Below, piece by piece: positions 1 to 6,509 of a stretch of 13,861 nucleotides of DNA. Origin of the DNA: Acidimicrobiaceae bacterium (GTDB lineage Bacteria > Actinomycetota > Acidimicrobiia > Acidimicrobiales > RAAP-2); contig JAUTXB010000269.1 of NCBI GenBank assembly GCA_030838245.1, positions 1 to 13,861 of the forward strand. Direction: 5' to 3'. The notes beneath the pieces are model-generated. The model was given only the letters and a program-made list of their open reading frames with translations, ran no database searches and had not been told where the DNA came from. A program made the position numbers and the translations under genes. Position 1 is the stretch's first letter. Each line of letters opens with the position of its first letter.

Positions 1-285
1 CTTGGAGATCTGGGCGCGGTGCTCAAAGATGATGCCGGCGTCGCGCCGCCAGCAACCGAGCGCAGCCGGCACCGAGTCGACGGTGGCGACACACAGGGCG
101 GCGTCACCGCGGGCCACCTCATCCAACACGGGGAGGAGCCATTCATCGCTCTCCTCACGCGACGGCGGCTCGAGCCAGCCGACCGCGCCCCCCAGCGAGG
201 TCACTGCGTGGATGATCCGGTGCATGTGGACCGACAGCTCTTCGGTTGGGCCGGTGGGCCAGGTCAGGGCGATATCGAGTCCCAT
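1..285 (-). CDS. GNAT family N-acetyltransferase, N-terminal part (cut by window edge)
   Basis: The minus strand is open for 95 codons from an ATG at 285 to the window edge. The translation starts MGLDIALTW and contains VGWLEPPSREE, then a stretch of the type 'GDAALCVATVDSVPAALGCWRR'. This resembles the first strands and helices of GCN5-related acetyltransferases that begin with a GAVGWLEPPS-like segment; such enzymes move an acetyl group from acetyl-CoA to an amine or small molecule. The acetyl-CoA binding motif (Q/RxxGxG/A) would lie beyond the edge and cannot be checked. The start is uncertain: there is no clear Shine-Dalgarno at 285, and an in-frame TTG (291) and ATG (357) lie upstream. 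The gene is transcribed away from the rest of the window. The substrate is unknown. A plus-strand open frame over the same bases looks like a shadow. Confidence 0.6.
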   Translation of the reverse strand, partial: MGLDIALTWPTGPTEELSVHMHRIIHAVTSLGGAVGWLEPPSREESDEWLLPVLDEVARGDAALCVATVDSVPAALGCWRRDAGIIFEHRAQISK

Positions 286-356
286 CGGCAACCAGTTTGC
301 CTGACGCCGCTGGGCTCGGCACCGTCGGCCGTTCGTGTGTAGAAAGTTCCCGCCCA

Positions 357-386
357 TCGACGAATTCCCAGGTAACGGGCTATGTG
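357..386 (+). promoter_or_regulatory. Weak candidate promoter for the 548-4408 gene run
   Basis: TCGACG (357-362), an 18-base spacer and TATGTG (381-386) form a poor but possible -35/-10 pair in the 262-base gap between the GNAT gene and the 548 gene. It would give a leader of about 155 bases. Nothing else in 286-547 stands out apart from the ribosome binding site at 535-540. Confidence 0.2.
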
Positions 387-534
387 CGGGTCGGGAGGGC
401 GGCGGGATTGCCGTCTCCAGAATCCGGTCGAAGTCGGCGAGGAGTGGATCGGGCGGACCATATCCGATCATGGCTGTCATACCCCCCTGCCACGATGGCC
501 GGGTCATGAAGGATCCGATGAGCGACCCGTCCCC

Positions 535-540
535 AGGAGG
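535..540 (+). promoter_or_regulatory. Shine-Dalgarno site that fixes the start of the small Cys4 protein
   Basis: A perfect AGGAGG lies 7 bases before GTG 548. The in-frame ATGs at 506 and 518 lie upstream of this site and lack a comparable one, so the short 94-residue product is preferred over longer readings. Confidence 0.75.
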
Positions 541-547
541 TCATCCC

Positions 548-832
548 GTGCCTGCAACGACCCTTCCCATCGCTGCTGTGCCTGTTGCCCCACCCACCGT
601 GTCTCCTGTCTCGCCCGCCCTCGGTGCGCCCGCAGCCGAGGGCTTCACCATCGACTGTGCCGACTGCGTCCACCAGCACACCTCGGTGTGCGATGACTGC
701 GTGGTCAGCTTCATCGTCGGTCGGTCGAGCGACGACGCGGTGGTGATCGATGCCGATGAGGCTCGGGCCGTTCGCCTGCTGGAGCAGGCCGGCCTGGTTC
801 CGGGCAGCCGCCACGCCCGCAAAGTGGGGTAA
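548..832 (+). CDS. Small protein with CxxC-x7-CxxC motif (unknown function)
   Basis: This is a 94-residue protein started by GTG after a perfect ribosome binding site. Residues 1-32 are rich in Pro, Ala and Val and probably disordered. The conserved-looking part begins at about residue 33. It holds Cys37, Cys40, Cys48 and Cys51 (CADC, seven residues, CDDC), then VVSFIVGR, an acidic stretch (DADEARAVRLLEQAGLVPG) and a basic end. The four cysteines suggest a zinc or small iron-sulfur site; this is inference. From memory, similar short Cys4 proteins ending in an 'A-R-A-x-x-x-L-x-x-A-G-L-V-P' helix occur in Actinobacteria as hypothetical proteins. No signal peptide or membrane segment is seen. 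It stands directly before queG and may be co-transcribed, but no link to queuosine is shown. Confidence 0.7.
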   Translation: MPATTLPIAAVPVAPPTVSPVSPALGAPAAEGFTIDCADCVHQHTSVCDDCVVSFIVGRSSDDAVVIDADEARAVRLLEQAGLVPGSRHARKVG

Positions 833-905
833 ACCGCGCTCTTGCCCGCTCGTGCAAGCATGGTGCGTGCCCGCGCCAAACCCAGAACCGACACCGCCCG
901 CCCCG

Positions 906-2057
906 GTGCCGGAGTCCCTGGTCACCGATCTGCAGGCCATAGGTGAACGGGCCGGGTTGGCAGCGATGGGCATCGCCGGGCCCGACGAGTTCTCCGAGAC
1001 CAGGAAGAACCTGGTCGACCGGAAGGCCGCCGGCCTGCACGGGGGCATGCAGTTCACCTATCGAAACCCCGATCGATCCACCGATCCCCATCGGATCCTG
1101 CCCGGGGCCCGCGCCCTGGTCGTCGGTGCCTGGGGCTATCGCCGGGCGGACCCCGAGGGTCGAGCTGGGCCTGACCATCGAGACGACCCCGAAGATCGAA
1201 ATGACCCCGGAGGTCGAGGTACGGCTGGCTCTCGCCGGGGCGAGCTCCACGGCAGCGAGCGCCCGGTGGGTCGGGTGGCCCGGTATTCCTGGCAGGATCA
1301 CTACGCCTCGCTCCGGGCGGCGCTGGGCCAGCTGGCCGATCGCCTCCGAGCCGACGGGTGGGCGGCGCGGGTGGTCTGCGATGACAATGCCTTGGTCGAT
1401 CGGGCGGCGGCCCACCGGGCCGGTCTCGGCTGGTACGGAAAGAACTCGCTCCTACTGCTCAACGGCCTGGGCTCGTGGTACGTGCTCGGGACGGTGGTCA
1501 CCGATGCGCCCCTCCCTCCGTCCGTCGAAGTGCCGGGGGAGCACGGTCAGGGCTGTGGGTCGTGCACACGGTGCATGTCGGCCTGCCCGACCGGAGCGAT
1601 CGTGGCACCGGGCGTGGTCGATGCCCGCCGATGTCTGGCCTGGCTGGTCCAAGCACCCGGCTCCTTCCCCATGGCGTGGCGCAGCGCCCTGGGTGATCGG
1701 ATCTATGGCTGCGACGAGTGCCAGCAGGTGTGCCCGATCAACCGGTTGGCAGATCGTCGCTTCCCGCCCGGGCCCGCCGATGACGGCGCCGAACCGGCGG
1801 TCGACCTCTTGGCCATGCTGGCCGCGTCGGACGACGATCTCCTCGAACGCCACGGGCGGTGGTACATCGCCCAGCGGGATCCTCGGTTCCTCCGTCGCAA
1901 TGCGTTGGTCGCATTGGGCAATACCGGTGACGGCGACGCCCCTGGCGTCGATGCCGCGCTCAGGCGTGCGCTGGCTGATCCTGACTCCATGATCCGAGAA
2001 CACGCATCCTGGGCCGCCGAGCAGTTGGGCCGTTCCGACCTGACTGGCGCGGCGTGA
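906..2057 (+). CDS. queG: Epoxyqueuosine reductase QueG
   Basis: QueG performs the last step of queuosine synthesis in tRNA, reducing epoxyqueuosine to queuosine with cobalamin and two [4Fe-4S] clusters in the cytoplasm. Numbered from GTG 906 (383 residues), the family N-terminus is visible (ERAGLAAMGIAGPDEF, GLHGGMQFTYRNPDRSTDP, LPGARALVVGA). The DNALVDRAAAHRAGLGWYGKNS region follows. The ferredoxin-like part has Cys217, 220, 223 and 227 (CGSCTRCMSACP) and Cys243, 269, 272 and 276 (GCDECQQVCPINR). A HEAT-like end (RFLRRNALVALGNTGD) closes it. A low-complexity insertion sits at about residues 82-105. The start is uncertain: GTG 852 and GTG 867 are also in frame and none has a good ribosome binding site; 906 was chosen because recognisable homology begins there. 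The stop overlaps the next gene by 4 bases. Confidence 0.93.
   Translation: MPESLVTDLQAIGERAGLAAMGIAGPDEFSETRKNLVDRKAAGLHGGMQFTYRNPDRSTDPHRILPGARALVVGAWGYRRADPEGRAGPDHRDDPEDRNDPGGRGTAGSRRGELHGSERPVGRVARYSWQDHYASLRAALGQLADRLRADGWAARVVCDDNALVDRAAAHRAGLGWYGKNSLLLLNGLGSWYVLGTVVTDAPLPPSVEVPGEHGQGCGSCTRCMSACPTGAIVAPGVVDARRCLAWLVQAPGSFPMAWRSALGDRIYGCDECQQVCPINRLADRRFPPGPADDGAEPAVDLLAMLAASDDDLLERHGRWYIAQRDPRFLRRNALVALGNTGDGDAPGVDAALRRALADPDSMIREHASWAAEQLGRSDLTGAA
1149..1220 (+). repeat. Four imperfect 18-bp tandem units coding a hexapeptide repeat in queG
   Basis: Units begin at 1149, 1167, 1185 and 1203. They read DPEGRA, GPDHRD, DPEDRN and DPGGRG, pattern (D/G)-P-x-x-R-x. The DNA of units 1, 3 and 4 shares GACCCCG-rich starts; unit 2 is the most diverged. 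The array keeps the reading frame and lies in a charged surface-loop-like segment between the VVGA strand and the VARYSWQDHYASL helix. Confidence 0.8.
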
Positions 2058-3196
2058 CCCACCTGTTGGTCACCAACGACTTTCCACCCAAGGTGGGGGG
2101 GATCCAGGCCTACCTGTGGGAGCTCTGGAGTCGGCTCGACCCCGACAGCTTTGCCGTGCTCACTGCTTCGTCGAGTGCGGACCAACAGGACTTCGACCGC
2201 GAGCAAGCCGAACGCGGTGTTCGCATCGAGCGAGTCCCCTCAGCCGTCTTGGCTCCCACGCCCGGCCTCACCAGACGCATCCGGCAGAGCGCGGCGCGGG
2301 TGGGCGCCGACCTGGTGGTGATCGATCCCGCTTTCCCGCTGGGGGTGATCGGGCCGAGGCTGGGGATCCCCTACGCCGTCGTGCTTCACGGTGCTGAAGT
2401 GGCCGTCCCCGGTCGGCTGCCTCTCAGCCGCCAGCTCGTGGCGTACGTACTCCGTCACAGCGCGCTGGTGATCTCCGCCGGCGGCTATCCCGCCGCCGAG
2501 GCGCAGCGAGCGGTGCACAACCACGGCATGCCACCGGTGGTGGAGATCCCACCGGGTGTGGACCTCGAGCGTTTCGTGCCGCTCACCCCCGATCAGCGCA
2601 CCGAGGCTCGCGTGAAACTGGGGCTCCCGGTGACCGGTCCGTTGGTCGTGAGCGTCAGTCGTCTCGTGCCTCGCAAAGGCATGGACGTGGTGGTGAACGC
2701 AGCCGTGCGCCTGCAACCTTCCTTTCCGGACCTCACCGTGGTCATCGCCGGCCGCGGCCGCGATGCGGAACGGCTCTCGGCGCGGATCGCTGAGACCGGG
2801 TCGCCCACTCGCCTCCTCGGCGCCGTCTCCGATGACGACCTGCCCAGGCTGATCGGTGCAGCCGACATCTTCGTGATGGCTTGCCGCAACCGGTGGCTCG
2901 GGCTCGAGCAAGAAGGATTTGGCATCGTCTTTCTCGAAGCGGCGGCGGCGGGCGTCCCCCAGGTCGCCGGACGCTCCGGCGGAGCCGGCGAGGCCGTGGT
3001 CGACGGGGAGACCGGGTTGGTGGTACACCGTCCGGGTGATATCGGCGAGGTAGCCATGGCCATCAGGCGCCTGCTCGACGACGATGCGCTCCGTCACCGC
3101 CTAGGCACGGCGTCTCGGCGTCGGGCCGAAGCATCCTTCGACTATGACCACCTCGCCCCTAGGCTGGCTGCCGCGCTCGCGGACGTGGAAGGCTGA
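2054..3196 (+). CDS. GT4 glycosyltransferase, PimB'-like phosphatidylinositol mannosyltransferase
   Basis: This 380-residue GT-B enzyme of family GT4 resembles actinobacterial PimB', which transfers mannose from GDP-mannose to phosphatidylinositol mannoside on the inner membrane face. Visible signatures are VTNDFPPKVGGIQ (about 6-18), the acceptor-side HGAEVAVPGR region, the hinge IPPGVDLERF, VSRLVPRKGMD, and the donor site CRNRWLGLEQEGFGIVFLEA followed by AGRSGGAGEAV. The EX7E pair is Glu287 and Glu295. The WLGLEQEGFGIVFLEA stretch is especially close to mycobacterial PimB' (Rv2188c) as remembered. The GTG start overlaps the queG stop as GTGA, so translational coupling is likely. The length is normal. 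Acceptor specificity is inferred; another envelope mannosyltransferase is possible. Confidence 0.85.
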   Translation: MTHLLVTNDFPPKVGGIQAYLWELWSRLDPDSFAVLTASSSADQQDFDREQAERGVRIERVPSAVLAPTPGLTRRIRQSAARVGADLVVIDPAFPLGVIGPRLGIPYAVVLHGAEVAVPGRLPLSRQLVAYVLRHSALVISAGGYPAAEAQRAVHNHGMPPVVEIPPGVDLERFVPLTPDQRTEARVKLGLPVTGPLVVSVSRLVPRKGMDVVVNAAVRLQPSFPDLTVVIAGRGRDAERLSARIAETGSPTRLLGAVSDDDLPRLIGAADIFVMACRNRWLGLEQEGFGIVFLEAAAAGVPQVAGRSGGAGEAVVDGETGLVVHRPGDIGEVAMAIRRLLDDDALRHRLGTASRRRAEASFDYDHLAPRLAAALADVEG

Positions 3197-3203
3197 GATT
3201 CCT

Positions 3204-3254
3204 GTGCGCCAGGATGAGCGCACCGTTGCCCGTGCGCCGGGATGAGCGCAACGT
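3204..3254 (+). repeat. Two tandem 23-bp units, each with a small inverted repeat
   Basis: Units at 3204-3226 and 3232-3254 match at 21 of 23 positions, 28 bases apart start to start. Each contains TGCGC, an 8-base loop (CAGGATGA or CGGGATGA) and GCGCA. They fill most of the 76-base gap between the mannosyltransferase stop and the SRPBCC start. They could be paired operator sites or two small RNA hairpins; the sequence alone does not decide. Confidence 0.7.
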
Positions 3255-3272
3255 CGAGGAGGAGGGCTGAAC

Positions 3273-3713
3273 GTGGCGGAACAAGCCACCGAGCGAATGG
3301 TCGTGGCGGCGACGCCGGAGCGGTGCTTCGCCGTGGCCAGCGACATCGACGCCTATCCCACATGGGCGGCCGACATCAAAGAGGTCACTGTCCATGATCG
3401 TGACTCCGAGGGCCGACCGTTGTTGGTCACGTTCCGGGCCGCGGCGTTCGGTCGTAGCACCAGCTACACCCTGTCCTACGACTACAGCGAGGCACCTGCC
3501 GTCATCGCCTGGGTACAGACACGCGGCGACATCACGGCCAAGCTGGATGGCCGTTACGTCTTCACTCCGTCCGACGGAGGGACCGAGGTCACCTACCACC
3601 TCGAGGTGGAGATGAAGGTGCCGCTTCCCGGCTTCATCAAGATGCGGGCCCAGAGCCGGATCATGTCGATCGCCCTGCGTGACCTGAGGGCCCGGGTCGA
3701 ATCAACGAGTTGA
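3273..3713 (+). CDS. SRPBCC (START-like / polyketide-cyclase-type) protein, TB16.3-like
   Basis: This 146-residue protein has the helix-grip pattern: an N-terminal strand (TERMVVAATPERCFAVASDIDAYPTWAADIKEVTV), central strands (LVTFRAAAFGRSTSYTLSYDY), TAKLDGRYVFTPSDGGTEVTYHLEVEM, and a long C-terminal helix. Such proteins bind hydrophobic ligands in a cavity; a catalytic role is not shown. It looks like mycobacterial Rv2185c (TB16.3) along its whole length, including the GGTEVTYHLEVEMKVP segment. GTG 3273 is preceded by GGAGG seven bases upstream, so the start is well supported. There is no signal peptide. It follows the PimB'-like gene by 76 bases and overlaps the next gene by four bases (TTGA). 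A lipid-linked role beside the mannosyltransferase is inference. Confidence 0.82.
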   Translation: MAEQATERMVVAATPERCFAVASDIDAYPTWAADIKEVTVHDRDSEGRPLLVTFRAAAFGRSTSYTLSYDYSEAPAVIAWVQTRGDITAKLDGRYVFTPSDGGTEVTYHLEVEMKVPLPGFIKMRAQSRIMSIALRDLRARVESTS

Positions 3714-4408
3714 AGGTCGGGGTCACCCTTCCTCAGTTCGTCGACGACGCGTCCGTCGCCCTGACCGCGGCCGTTCGGGCCGAGGAGCTCGGCCTGGACG
3801 GCTTGTTCTGCTTCGACCATCTGTGGCCGATGGGTCAACGGGGTCGTCCGGCCGTTTCCATGCCGCCACTGCTCGGCGCGGTGGCAGCGACGACGTCCGC
3901 CATTCACATCGGGACCCTGGTGGCCCGCATTGGTCTGGTCCCCGACGCGGTCCTGATCGATACCTTCGCCAGCCTTGAGCGGATCTCAGGAGGGCGGCTC
4001 ATCGCCGGGATCGGCACGGGCGACAGCCTCAGCCGCCAGGAGAACGATGCCTACGGCGTCCCCTTCGGCCCGGCCGACGAGCGTCGCCACAGCATGGCCG
4101 CAGTGGCACGGGCGGTTCGTTCCCGTGGGATACCGGTGTGGGTGGGAGGCGGCCGTCCCTCGACCACCGCTGTGGCCATGGAGGTGGGCGCGGCTCTCAA
4201 TCTCTGGGAATCCTCGACGGTGCGGGTGGCCGAGCTGAGCGGGGCCGGGTACGAGGTCACCTGGGGCGGACCGGTGCGTGGCGACGTGTCGGCCATTGCC
4301 GAGCACCTGCACCAGCTGGCCGAGTCCGGCGCGACATGGGCGGTGTGCGCCTGGCCCGAATCGCTCGAGGCGGTGGCCGAGGCGGCACAACTGGCCCGCA
4401 CCGGCTGA
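3710..4408 (+). CDS. LLM-class (F420-type) flavin-dependent oxidoreductase, compact form
   Basis: This 232-residue TIM-barrel protein belongs to the luciferase-like monooxygenase family. Family marks are MKVGVTLPQF at the start, RAEELGLDGLFCFDHLWP, ATTSAIHIGTLVARIGLVPDAVLIDTFASLERISGGRLIAGIGTG, YGVPF, and PVWVGGGRPSTTAVAM. Relatives usually use coenzyme F420 or FMN; the substrate cannot be read. It is short: the stretch that normally lies between the 'RxxxxxEAxxxLRALW' helix and the PPIWVGG strand is missing (here RRHSMAAVARAVRSRGIPVWVGG), a loss of roughly 35-40 residues compared with typical members. The frame is open and both sides align with the family, so this looks like a compact family member, not a broken gene. 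The start is TTG at 3710, overlapping the SRPBCC stop, which implies coupling. Confidence 0.85.
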   Translation: MKVGVTLPQFVDDASVALTAAVRAEELGLDGLFCFDHLWPMGQRGRPAVSMPPLLGAVAATTSAIHIGTLVARIGLVPDAVLIDTFASLERISGGRLIAGIGTGDSLSRQENDAYGVPFGPADERRHSMAAVARAVRSRGIPVWVGGGRPSTTAVAMEVGAALNLWESSTVRVAELSGAGYEVTWGGPVRGDVSAIAEHLHQLAESGATWAVCAWPESLEAVAEAAQLARTG

Positions 4409-4420
4409 CCCCGGACTCGA

Positions 4421-4450
4421 GCCGATGCGGCCGACGCGTCGGTGCTCGGC
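4421..4450 (+). terminator. Hairpin after the queG-pimB-SRPBCC-LLM run
   Basis: A perfect 12-bp palindrome CCGACGCGTCGG (4431-4442) sits inside outer arms GCCGA (4421-4425) and TCGGC (4446-4450), 12 bases after the oxidoreductase stop. No T-run follows, so it is a possible non-canonical terminator or mRNA end stabiliser. Of the 114 bases between the two genes, the rest holds only the alaC promoter candidate. Confidence 0.35.
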
Positions 4451-4484
4451 GTCATCGCGCCTGCCAGTGCCCCGGAGCCTCACG

Positions 4485-4516
4485 TCGTCAGGGGGAACAG
4501 GCAGCGGCGATAACCT
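4485..4516 (+). promoter_or_regulatory. Candidate leaderless promoter of the alaC-type gene
   Basis: TAACCT (4511-4516) fits the actinobacterial -10 TANNNT and ends six bases before ATG 4523, which would place the transcript start on the A of the start codon. TCGTCA (4485-4490) is a weak -35 with a 20-base spacer. No Shine-Dalgarno is seen. Confidence 0.55.
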
Positions 4517-4522
4517 TGGCCG

Positions 4523-5722
4523 ATGGAGTTCCGACGGATCAACGGCCTGCCCCCGTACGTCTTCGCCACCATGAACGACCTGAAGGCCGCCGGCCGGCAC
4601 GACGGCCACGACGTCATCGACCTGGGATTCGGCAATCCCGACCTTCCCTCGCCCGACGTGGCCGTGGAGAAGCTGGCCGAGTCGGTTCGCAACCCTCGTA
4701 ACCACCGGTACTCGGCCAGCCGGGGCATCCCCAAGATCCGCCAGGCCATCTCCGACCTGTACCTCCGGAAGTTCGAAGTCGAGCTCGACCCCGACACCGA
4801 GGTGGTCACCACCATCGGGGCCAAAGAGGGACTGTCCCACCTCATGTGGGTGCTGGTCGGCCCCGGTGACACCGCGCTGGTCCCGACCCCTTCGTACCCG
4901 ATCCACATCTACGCCCCGCTGTTCACCGGGGCCGACGTCCGCCACGTGCGCCTGGACGGGCCGGGGCCCGACACCGGTAGCCCGTCGCAGAAGTTCTTCG
5001 ACAACCTCATGGAAGCGTGGGAGTCGGCGTGGCCCAAGCCCCGGGTCATCGTGTTGTCGTTCCCCCACAATCCCACTACCGAGTGCGTGGACCTGGCTTG
5101 GATGACCCGCCTGGTCGAGTTCGCCCGGGAACACGAGATCGTCCTGGTCCATGACTTCGCCTACGCCGACATCGCCTTCGACGGCTACGCCCCGCCGTCC
5201 ATCCTGCAGGTGCCCGGAGCCAAGGACGTGGCCGTGGAGCTCTACACCATGACCAAGTCGTTCTCCATGGCCGGCTGGCGGGTCGGGTTCCTGGTGGGCA
5301 ACGCCGAGATCGTCCAGGCCCTGACCAAGCTGAAGAGCTATCTGGACTACGGGACGTTCCAGCCCATCCAGATCGCCGCCATCGTGGCCATGAACGAGGC
5401 ACCCGACTACCCCAAGGTGATCAACGAGTGCTACCAGGCCCGCAGGGATGCCCTCTGCGGCGGCCTCAACCGGATCGGTTGGGAGATCACGCCGCCCATG
5501 GGGACCATGTTCGTCTGGGCACCCATTCCCGAGCCGTACCGGGAGATGGGCTCCCTCGAGTTCTCCAAGTTCCTCTTGCAGGAGGGAGACGTGGCCACGT
5601 CTCCGGGAGTGGGCTTCGGCCCGGGCGGCGACGGGCACGTCCGCTTCGCACTCATCGAGAACGAGCAACGGATCGGCCAAGGGATACGCGGGCTTCGCAA
5701 AGCGCTCACGCGCCTGCACTAG
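4523..5722 (+). CDS. alaC: Pyridoxal-phosphate aminotransferase, AlaC type
   Basis: This 399-residue class I/II aminotransferase closely follows the pattern of E. coli AlaC (YfdZ), a glutamate-pyruvate aminotransferase that makes alanine. Shared marks as remembered are [10 protein letters not shown] at the start, [95 protein letters not shown], and [21 protein letters not shown]. The pyridoxal-phosphate lysine is Lys245 in [19 protein letters not shown]. The length is normal. It is an independent transcription unit with its own leaderless-type promoter, convergent with tetR. Some relatives in this clade may prefer other amino acids, so the exact substrate is less certain than the family. Confidence 0.88.
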   Translation: MEFRRINGLPPYVFATMNDLKAAGRHDGHDVIDLGFGNPDLPSPDVAVEKLAESVRNPRNHRYSASRGIPKIRQAISDLYLRKFEVELDPDTEVVTTIGAKEGLSHLMWVLVGPGDTALVPTPSYPIHIYAPLFTGADVRHVRLDGPGPDTGSPSQKFFDNLMEAWESAWPKPRVIVLSFPHNPTTECVDLAWMTRLVEFAREHEIVLVHDFAYADIAFDGYAPPSILQVPGAKDVAVELYTMTKSFSMAGWRVGFLVGNAEIVQALTKLKSYLDYGTFQPIQIAAIVAMNEAPDYPKVINECYQARRDALCGGLNRIGWEITPPMGTMFVWAPIPEPYREMGSLEFSKFLLQEGDVATSPGVGFGPGGDGHVRFALIENEQRIGQGIRGLRKALTRLH

Positions 5723-5725
5723 GGC

Positions 5726-5742
5726 CCAAACGCTTCCGTTGG
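5726..5742 (+). terminator. Small hairpin between convergent alaC and tetR genes
   Basis: CC-(A)-AACG, loop CTTC, CGTT-GG gives a six-pair stem with one bulged A, four bases after the alaC stop. No T-run follows. It is a weak candidate terminator within the 40-base convergent gap. Confidence 0.25.
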
Positions 5743-5762
5743 TGAGGCGGGGGTGGTAGTTG

Positions 5763-6386
5763 TTAGCCGGCCATCCGGCCCGGAAGGGTGTCCCGGGTGC
5801 TTGTGGCCAGGAAACCCTGGCGGCAAAAGGCGATGGTCGCCTCGGCCACCCGGTCGGGGTCCGTGCCGCCCTCGAGCATGAGGACCCGGGCCAGGTGCGA
5901 CGTCACCCCCAAGATGGCGGTGGTCAAGACCACGGGGTCCTCCCGGCGGAGCAGTCCGGCAGTGATGCCCGCAGTGACGTGAGGGAGGGCGTCGGCGACT
6001 ACCTGCTGTTCGCCCTGGCGGATGAGCGGGGCGAAGCGTTCCTCGGTCCGGGCGAACTCCATGAGGATGAAGAGGTGGCGATTGTCACCGAGCCAACGGA
6101 TGGCCGCTCTGATGCCCTGCTCGATGCGACGGGCCGGATCGTGCTGGTCGGCGATGGCCTCCCGCTGGGCCAGTCGGAGCCCGTGTTGTGCATCGGACAG
6201 GATCTGGCGGAACAGCTCGTCCTTCGAGTCGAAGTACCAATAGAAGACGCCTTTGCCCACCCCCATCCCGTCGACAATGTCGGTCACCGACGTGGGGTGG
6301 TAACCCTGGGCCGCGAAGCGGTGAGCGGCGAAGTCGATCAGGTCACTCCGGCGCTGGGCCCCCTTGGGCGTATGTCGGCGATCCAC
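5763..6386 (-). CDS. TetR/AcrR family transcriptional regulator
   Basis: This 207-residue protein has the TetR DNA-binding domain at about residues 12-60. The helix-turn-helix lies in TSVTDIVDGMGVGKGVFYWYFDSKDELF, with the hallmark GVxxGxxYxYFxSKxEL pattern. The rest is an all-helical ligand and dimer domain (IRAAIRWLGDNRHLFILMEFARTEERF, VVLTTAILGVTSHLARVLML), typical of regulators that sense small or lipid-like molecules; the ligand cannot be read. It starts at GTG 6386 without a Shine-Dalgarno site, almost leaderless. It is divergent from the acyltransferase gene at 6510. A perfect inverted repeat on its own -35 suggests self-repression; control of the acyltransferase is possible but inferred. 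Confidence 0.9.
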   Translation of the reverse strand: MDRRHTPKGAQRRSDLIDFAAHRFAAQGYHPTSVTDIVDGMGVGKGVFYWYFDSKDELFRQILSDAQHGLRLAQREAIADQHDPARRIEQGIRAAIRWLGDNRHLFILMEFARTEERFAPLIRQGEQQVVADALPHVTAGITAGLLRREDPVVLTTAILGVTSHLARVLMLEGGTDPDRVAEATIAFCRQGFLATSTRDTLPGRMAG

Positions 6387-6396
6387 GATTGAAACG

Positions 6397-6433
6397 ACGC
6401 TATGGGCGAGCCCGTGGCCCGGTCAATCGGGCC
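6397..6433 (-). promoter_or_regulatory. tetR promoter with overlapping inverted-repeat operator candidate
   Basis: On the minus strand, TTGACC (6426-6421), an 18-base spacer and TAGCGT (6402-6397) form a good promoter ten bases before GTG 6386. The -35 lies inside a perfect inverted repeat, GGCCCG-N6-CGGGCC (6416-6433). The size and placement suit a TetR dimer. The -35 and -10 are direct readings; binding is inference. Confidence 0.6.
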
Positions 6434-6496
6434 GGTCGTGGCCATCGCTCCACGGCGTCGCTCCATTGTGGGATGCAAACCGCACACTGGCGGGGA

Positions 6497-6502
6497 TACC
6501 GT
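6497..6502 (+). promoter_or_regulatory. Candidate leaderless -10 of the acyltransferase gene
   Basis: TACCGT (preceded by GA) fits TANNNT and ends seven bases before ATG 6510. No ribosome binding site is visible, and the -35 position (TGCAAA, 6474-6479) is poor. It supports ATG 6510 as the start. Confidence 0.5.
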
Positions 6503-6509
6503 TGGCTCC

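Noticed and set aside
2..304. A plus-strand 100-codon open frame at the window start
   Set aside because: It is a low-complexity shadow of the minus-strand acetyltransferase frame, which shows real family features.
335..547. A longer form of the small Cys4 protein starting at 335, 506 or 518
   Set aside because: The perfect AGGAGG at 535-540 is placed for GTG 548, and the upstream residues look like read-through of non-coding sequence.
3710..4408. Oxidoreductase as a pseudogene
   Set aside because: It is short, but the frame is open, the start is coupled to the previous gene and motifs on both sides of the missing loop are intact.
3986..5719. A 577-codon open frame on the minus strand
   Set aside because: It lies opposite the well-recognised oxidoreductase and AlaC-type genes. 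Its translation is rich in Gly, Val, His and Asp with no family resemblance, typical of antisense shadow in high-GC DNA.
6402..6509. A 36-residue N-terminal extension of the acyltransferase
   Set aside because: It overlaps the tetR -10 region and the inverted repeat, and family homology begins at the hydrophobic MAYWILK segment.
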